The position numbers and the translations under genes were made by a program. A stretch of DNA of 14,081 bases from Anaerolinea thermophila (GTDB lineage Bacteria > Chloroflexota > Anaerolineae > Anaerolineales > DRKV01). A model generated the notes under the pieces. It saw only the letters and a program-made list of their open reading frames with translations, made no database searches and was not told the DNA's origin. Shown here one piece after another: positions 12,110-14,081 of the stretch (position 1 is the first letter of the stretch; every line of letters begins with the position of its first letter). The stretch spans positions 1 through 14,081 of the forward strand of contig DYKW01000030.1 in assembly GCA_020722405.1 (NCBI GenBank). The letters are read 5' to 3'.

Positions 12110-13048
12110 TCAGCCTTGCACTCGCGTGGTGATGGTGTTGACCGCGCCCGCCTTGCGCATAGCCAAAGAGATGGCATCGGCCTGATCGGGGTTCACCAAC
12201 GCAATCATGTTGCCGCCGCGCCCGCCGCCGGAGAGTTTGGCGCCCAGGGCACCGGCTTCACGGGCGGCTTGCACCAGCGCGTCCAGTTTGGGGTGCGAGA
12301 CGCCCATTTCACATAGCCAGTCGTGGGCCTCGTTCATCAACGGCCCCAGGCGTTCCGGGTGCCCGGCGACGATTGCCTGGTGCGCAGCACGCGTCAAACT
12401 GCCCAGGGCGGCAAACATGCGTTCGTAGCGCCTTTCATCCCGTTGCCAACCGGTGCGCACATCGCCCACCGTTTCTTTGGTGGGGGCGGGCAGGCCGGTA
12501 TCGCCAATCACAAGCGTAAAGGGCGCCGCCACGCGGAAAGTTTGCACCGGCTCCCCCTTGACGAAATACACCGGCTGAGCATACGTGACCACGGTGTTAT
12601 CAATGCCGGAGGGTGTGCCGTGGTGGATTTTTTCGACTTCGAAAGCCAGCGCGTTGACCTGTTCGTCCGTCAGCGGCGCGCCCAAAAAGGCGCTGACCGC
12701 CCGCAGGAGCGCCACCGATACCGCCGCACCGGAGCCTAGTCCGGCGGCAACCGGGATAGTGGATTGGATTTTCAGCTGACCCGCAGGGAGGCCGCGCACC
12801 CCCAGGGTACGGCACACCCCCTCCAGCGCGGCACGTAACGGACTTTCAGGTGGGAGGTGATCCCAAGGGGTGTCCACCCCTATGGCGGGCGCGGTTACCC
12901 TAAATTCCTTCCCTCCAGGTTTTGGCGTGACAATGGCGCGCACTTGCACCTGGTTGACGGGCACGGCAATGGCCGGTTGACCGTACACCACAGCGTGTTC
13001 GCCAATGAGAATGATTTTTCCGGGAGCAGTTGCAGTAAATGCGGGCAT
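12110..13048 (-). CDS. mvk: Mevalonate kinase
   Basis: GHMP-family kinase converting mevalonate to 5-phosphomevalonate. At 312 aa it is the length of archaeal-type mevalonate kinases. Motifs in order: APGKIILIGEHAVVYG (8-23, with K11), the ATP-binding loop PVAAGLGSGAAVSVALL (99-115), EKIHHGTPSGIDN (139-151, with the likely catalytic D150) and the third GHMP motif GAKLSGGGRGGNMIAL (269-284). HHGTPSGID distinguishes mevalonate kinase from phosphomevalonate kinase and the decarboxylase. It lies 6 nt after the UbiA-family gene and 1 nt before IPK, so the three are almost certainly co-transcribed. No strong ribosome site precedes its ATG. HMG-CoA synthase, HMG-CoA reductase and the phosphomevalonate decarboxylase are not in the window. 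Confidence 0.94.
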   Translation of the reverse strand: MPAFTATAPGKIILIGEHAVVYGQPAIAVPVNQVQVRAIVTPKPGGKEFRVTAPAIGVDTPWDHLPPESPLRAALEGVCRTLGVRGLPAGQLKIQSTIPVAAGLGSGAAVSVALLRAVSAFLGAPLTDEQVNALAFEVEKIHHGTPSGIDNTVVTYAQPVYFVKGEPVQTFRVAAPFTLVIGDTGLPAPTKETVGDVRTGWQRDERRYERMFAALGSLTRAAHQAIVAGHPERLGPLMNEAHDWLCEMGVSHPKLDALVQAAREAGALGAKLSGGGRGGNMIALVNPDQADAISLAMRKAGAVNTITTRVQG

Positions 13049-13054
13049 GGAATT

Positions 13055-13951
13055 TTAGAAGAAGTAGAAAATGAGGAGTACGCTTAGCCCCCACATCAGG
13101 ATGGCGAGTTGCATGGGGCGGTCTTCGAAGAGCACTTCTTCGGGGGCTTCGCCAACGCCTTTGACTTGCACCAGGTACAGGTAGCGAAAGACGCCGTACA
13201 ATACGAAGGGGGTGGTGAGCATCATGCTATGGTTGCCCGGCAGGTTGGGGGCCGAGAAGGTGTATAGGCTGTAGGTCATCAGCGTCATGGCCGAGTCAAG
13301 CATCAACAGTTGATCCAGGAAGGGGATGGTGTAACCGGCCAGGACGCGGCGGGTGATGCCGTTTTTGTCTCGCATGGCAACCAATTCGGCACGTCGTTTG
13401 CCAATGCCCAGGTAGAGTGCCAGGAAGGTGGTCACCAGGTACAACCAGGGCGAGAAGCGTTCCACGCTAATCAGGCTGACGCCGGCCCCGACGCGCAACA
13501 CGTAGAACCCGGCCAGCAGCAGGACGTCCAGCAGCGGGATGTGCTTGAGCCACTCGGAATAGGCCAGGTTGGTTAGCAGGTAGATCAGGGCGATGATGAA
13601 AAAGGTGCGGTCGGAATCGAGCAGCCAGGCGGCCGGCAATGCGATGGCGGGCAGCAGCACTGCCGCGCGCAGAGCAACGCTTTGCGGCAGTGCGCCGGAA
13701 GCCAGCGGACGCAGGCGTTTGCGCGGGTGTTGGCGGTCGGCTTCCAGGTCGCGCAGGTCGTTGATCAGGTAGACCGTGCTGGCAAGCAGGCAGAAAACAA
13801 AGAATCCGCCCAGTGTGACGAGCATATCGGGCAGGTTTTTGGGGTGAAATTTACGATCGAAGAACAGGGCTGCAAAGAGCAGGCTGTTTTTCACCCATTG
13901 TTTGGGGCGCATGCTTTGGAGCAGTGCCAGGGGGATGTTGCGTGTTTTCAT
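13055..13951 (-). CDS. UbiA-family polyprenyl-phosphate phosphoribosyltransferase (DPPR synthase-like)
   Basis: Integral membrane prenyltransferase-fold protein of 298 aa, most like decaprenyl-phosphate phosphoribosyltransferases that join PRPP to a polyprenyl phosphate as the first step to lipid-linked arabinose or ribose. Evidence: N-terminal SMRPKQWVKN (13-22), the metal-binding NDLRDLEAD (64-72) followed by HPRKRLRP (75-82), a second conserved region YSEWLKHIPLLDVLLLAGFYVLR (about 131-153, split by a hydrophobic run), and GIGKRRAEL (182-190). I count about eight or nine hydrophobic segments (for example 43-62, 93-111, 115-130, 168-183 and 282-298). Quinone- or chlorophyll-type UbiA enzymes are less likely because of the RPKQWVKN and HPRKRLRP motifs. 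The exact sugar product is not provable here. Confidence 0.87.
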   Translation of the reverse strand: MKTRNIPLALLQSMRPKQWVKNSLLFAALFFDRKFHPKNLPDMLVTLGGFFVFCLLASTVYLINDLRDLEADRQHPRKRLRPLASGALPQSVALRAAVLLPAIALPAAWLLDSDRTFFIIALIYLLTNLAYSEWLKHIPLLDVLLLAGFYVLRVGAGVSLISVERFSPWLYLVTTFLALYLGIGKRRAELVAMRDKNGITRRVLAGYTIPFLDQLLMLDSAMTLMTYSLYTFSAPNLPGNHSMMLTTPFVLYGVFRYLYLVQVKGVGEAPEEVLFEDRPMQLAILMWGLSVLLIFYFF

Positions 13952-13959
13952 GGGGAGAA

Positions 13960-13965
13960 ATTATA
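13960..13965 (-). promoter_or_regulatory. Consensus -10 box giving a probable leaderless transcript
   Basis: On the - strand a perfect TATAAT lies 8 nt before the ATG of the UbiA-family gene, so transcription would begin within about 2 nt of the start codon. The bases between are TTTCTCCCC and contain no ribosome-binding site, consistent with leaderless translation. I see no good -35 at 16-18 bp. That position is occupied by the 8-bp tandem repeat. Confidence 0.6.
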
Positions 13966-13969
13966 ACAG

Positions 13970-14041
13970 TTAGTCGCGTAGTCGGATAGTCGGGTGGTCG
14001 GGTAGTTAGGTAGTTAGGTAGTTAGGTGGTTGGGTGGTTGG
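13970..14041. repeat. Nine-unit 8-bp tandem repeat
   Basis: Nine consecutive 8-bp units: TTAGTCGC, GTAGTCGG, ATAGTCGG, GTGGTCGG, three GTAGTTAG and two GTGGTTGG. The period is exact, and divergence falls in blocks, suggesting successive local expansions by slippage. It begins 5 bp upstream of the -10 box of the UbiA-family gene. Confidence 0.9.
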
Positions 14042-14055
14042 GAGTCAGTGAACAC

Positions 14056-14081
14056 CACTTCACACTTTACACTTCACACTT
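14056..14081. repeat. 12-bp direct repeat at the window edge
   Basis: CACTTCACACTT occurs at 14056-14067 and again at 14070-14081, separated by TA, a 14-bp period. It is cut by the window end, so more copies may follow. Confidence 0.75.

Noticed and set aside
11377..12132. 251-aa open frame on + strand opposite isopentenyl phosphate kinase
   Set aside because: It lies antisense to a clearly conserved kinase gene, has no recognisable domain and is rich in Gly/Arg/Gln as expected of a shadow frame in GC-rich DNA.

Overview
The window looks like a chromosomal stretch from a member of the Chloroflexota, probably Anaerolineae. This is inferred from three things: a topoisomerase I with an extra N-terminal Cys-rich domain, a bacterial mevalonate kinase sitting next to an archaeal-type isopentenyl phosphate kinase, and the general look of the proteins. 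No rRNA or other decisive marker is present. All the recognisable genes are intact, and I see no phage, CRISPR array or full-length IS.

Left part (1-5348, + strand). First come the SRP GTPase ffh, then rpsP, khpA and rimM. This is the usual ribosomal protein S16 / KH protein / ribosome maturation cluster, but trmD and rplS do not follow. Next is a 335-bp spacer holding several hairpins and a 121-bp MITE-like element with 17-bp imperfect terminal inverted repeats, flanked by a perfect 9-bp direct repeat. A good extended -10 promoter just beyond it serves dprA, which overlaps manC by 11 bp.

Middle (5465-9191, + strand). topA is followed by a 335-bp gap that probably contains a promoter and a strongly structured leader RNA. 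The leader has a long-range closing helix, competing hairpins and a terminator-like stem. It precedes a two-TM protein of unknown function, which ends at a classic bidirectional terminator. The leader plus unknown gene is the best candidate here for an undescribed system. The 317 bp between the terminator and greA carry diverged direct repeats and a large hairpin.

Right part (9509-13951, - strand). Read in the direction of transcription the order is a UbiA-family polyprenyl-phosphate phosphoribosyltransferase, mevalonate kinase, isopentenyl phosphate kinase, an HD-domain dNTPase and greA. The first three are tightly packed (gaps of 6 and 1 nt). Two of them make isoprenoid building blocks, and the third uses a finished polyprenyl phosphate, so the cluster links an alternative mevalonate route to cell-envelope lipid carriers. 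The transferase appears to be transcribed leaderless from a consensus TATAAT. Its upstream region is a nine-unit 8-bp tandem array running almost to the window edge.
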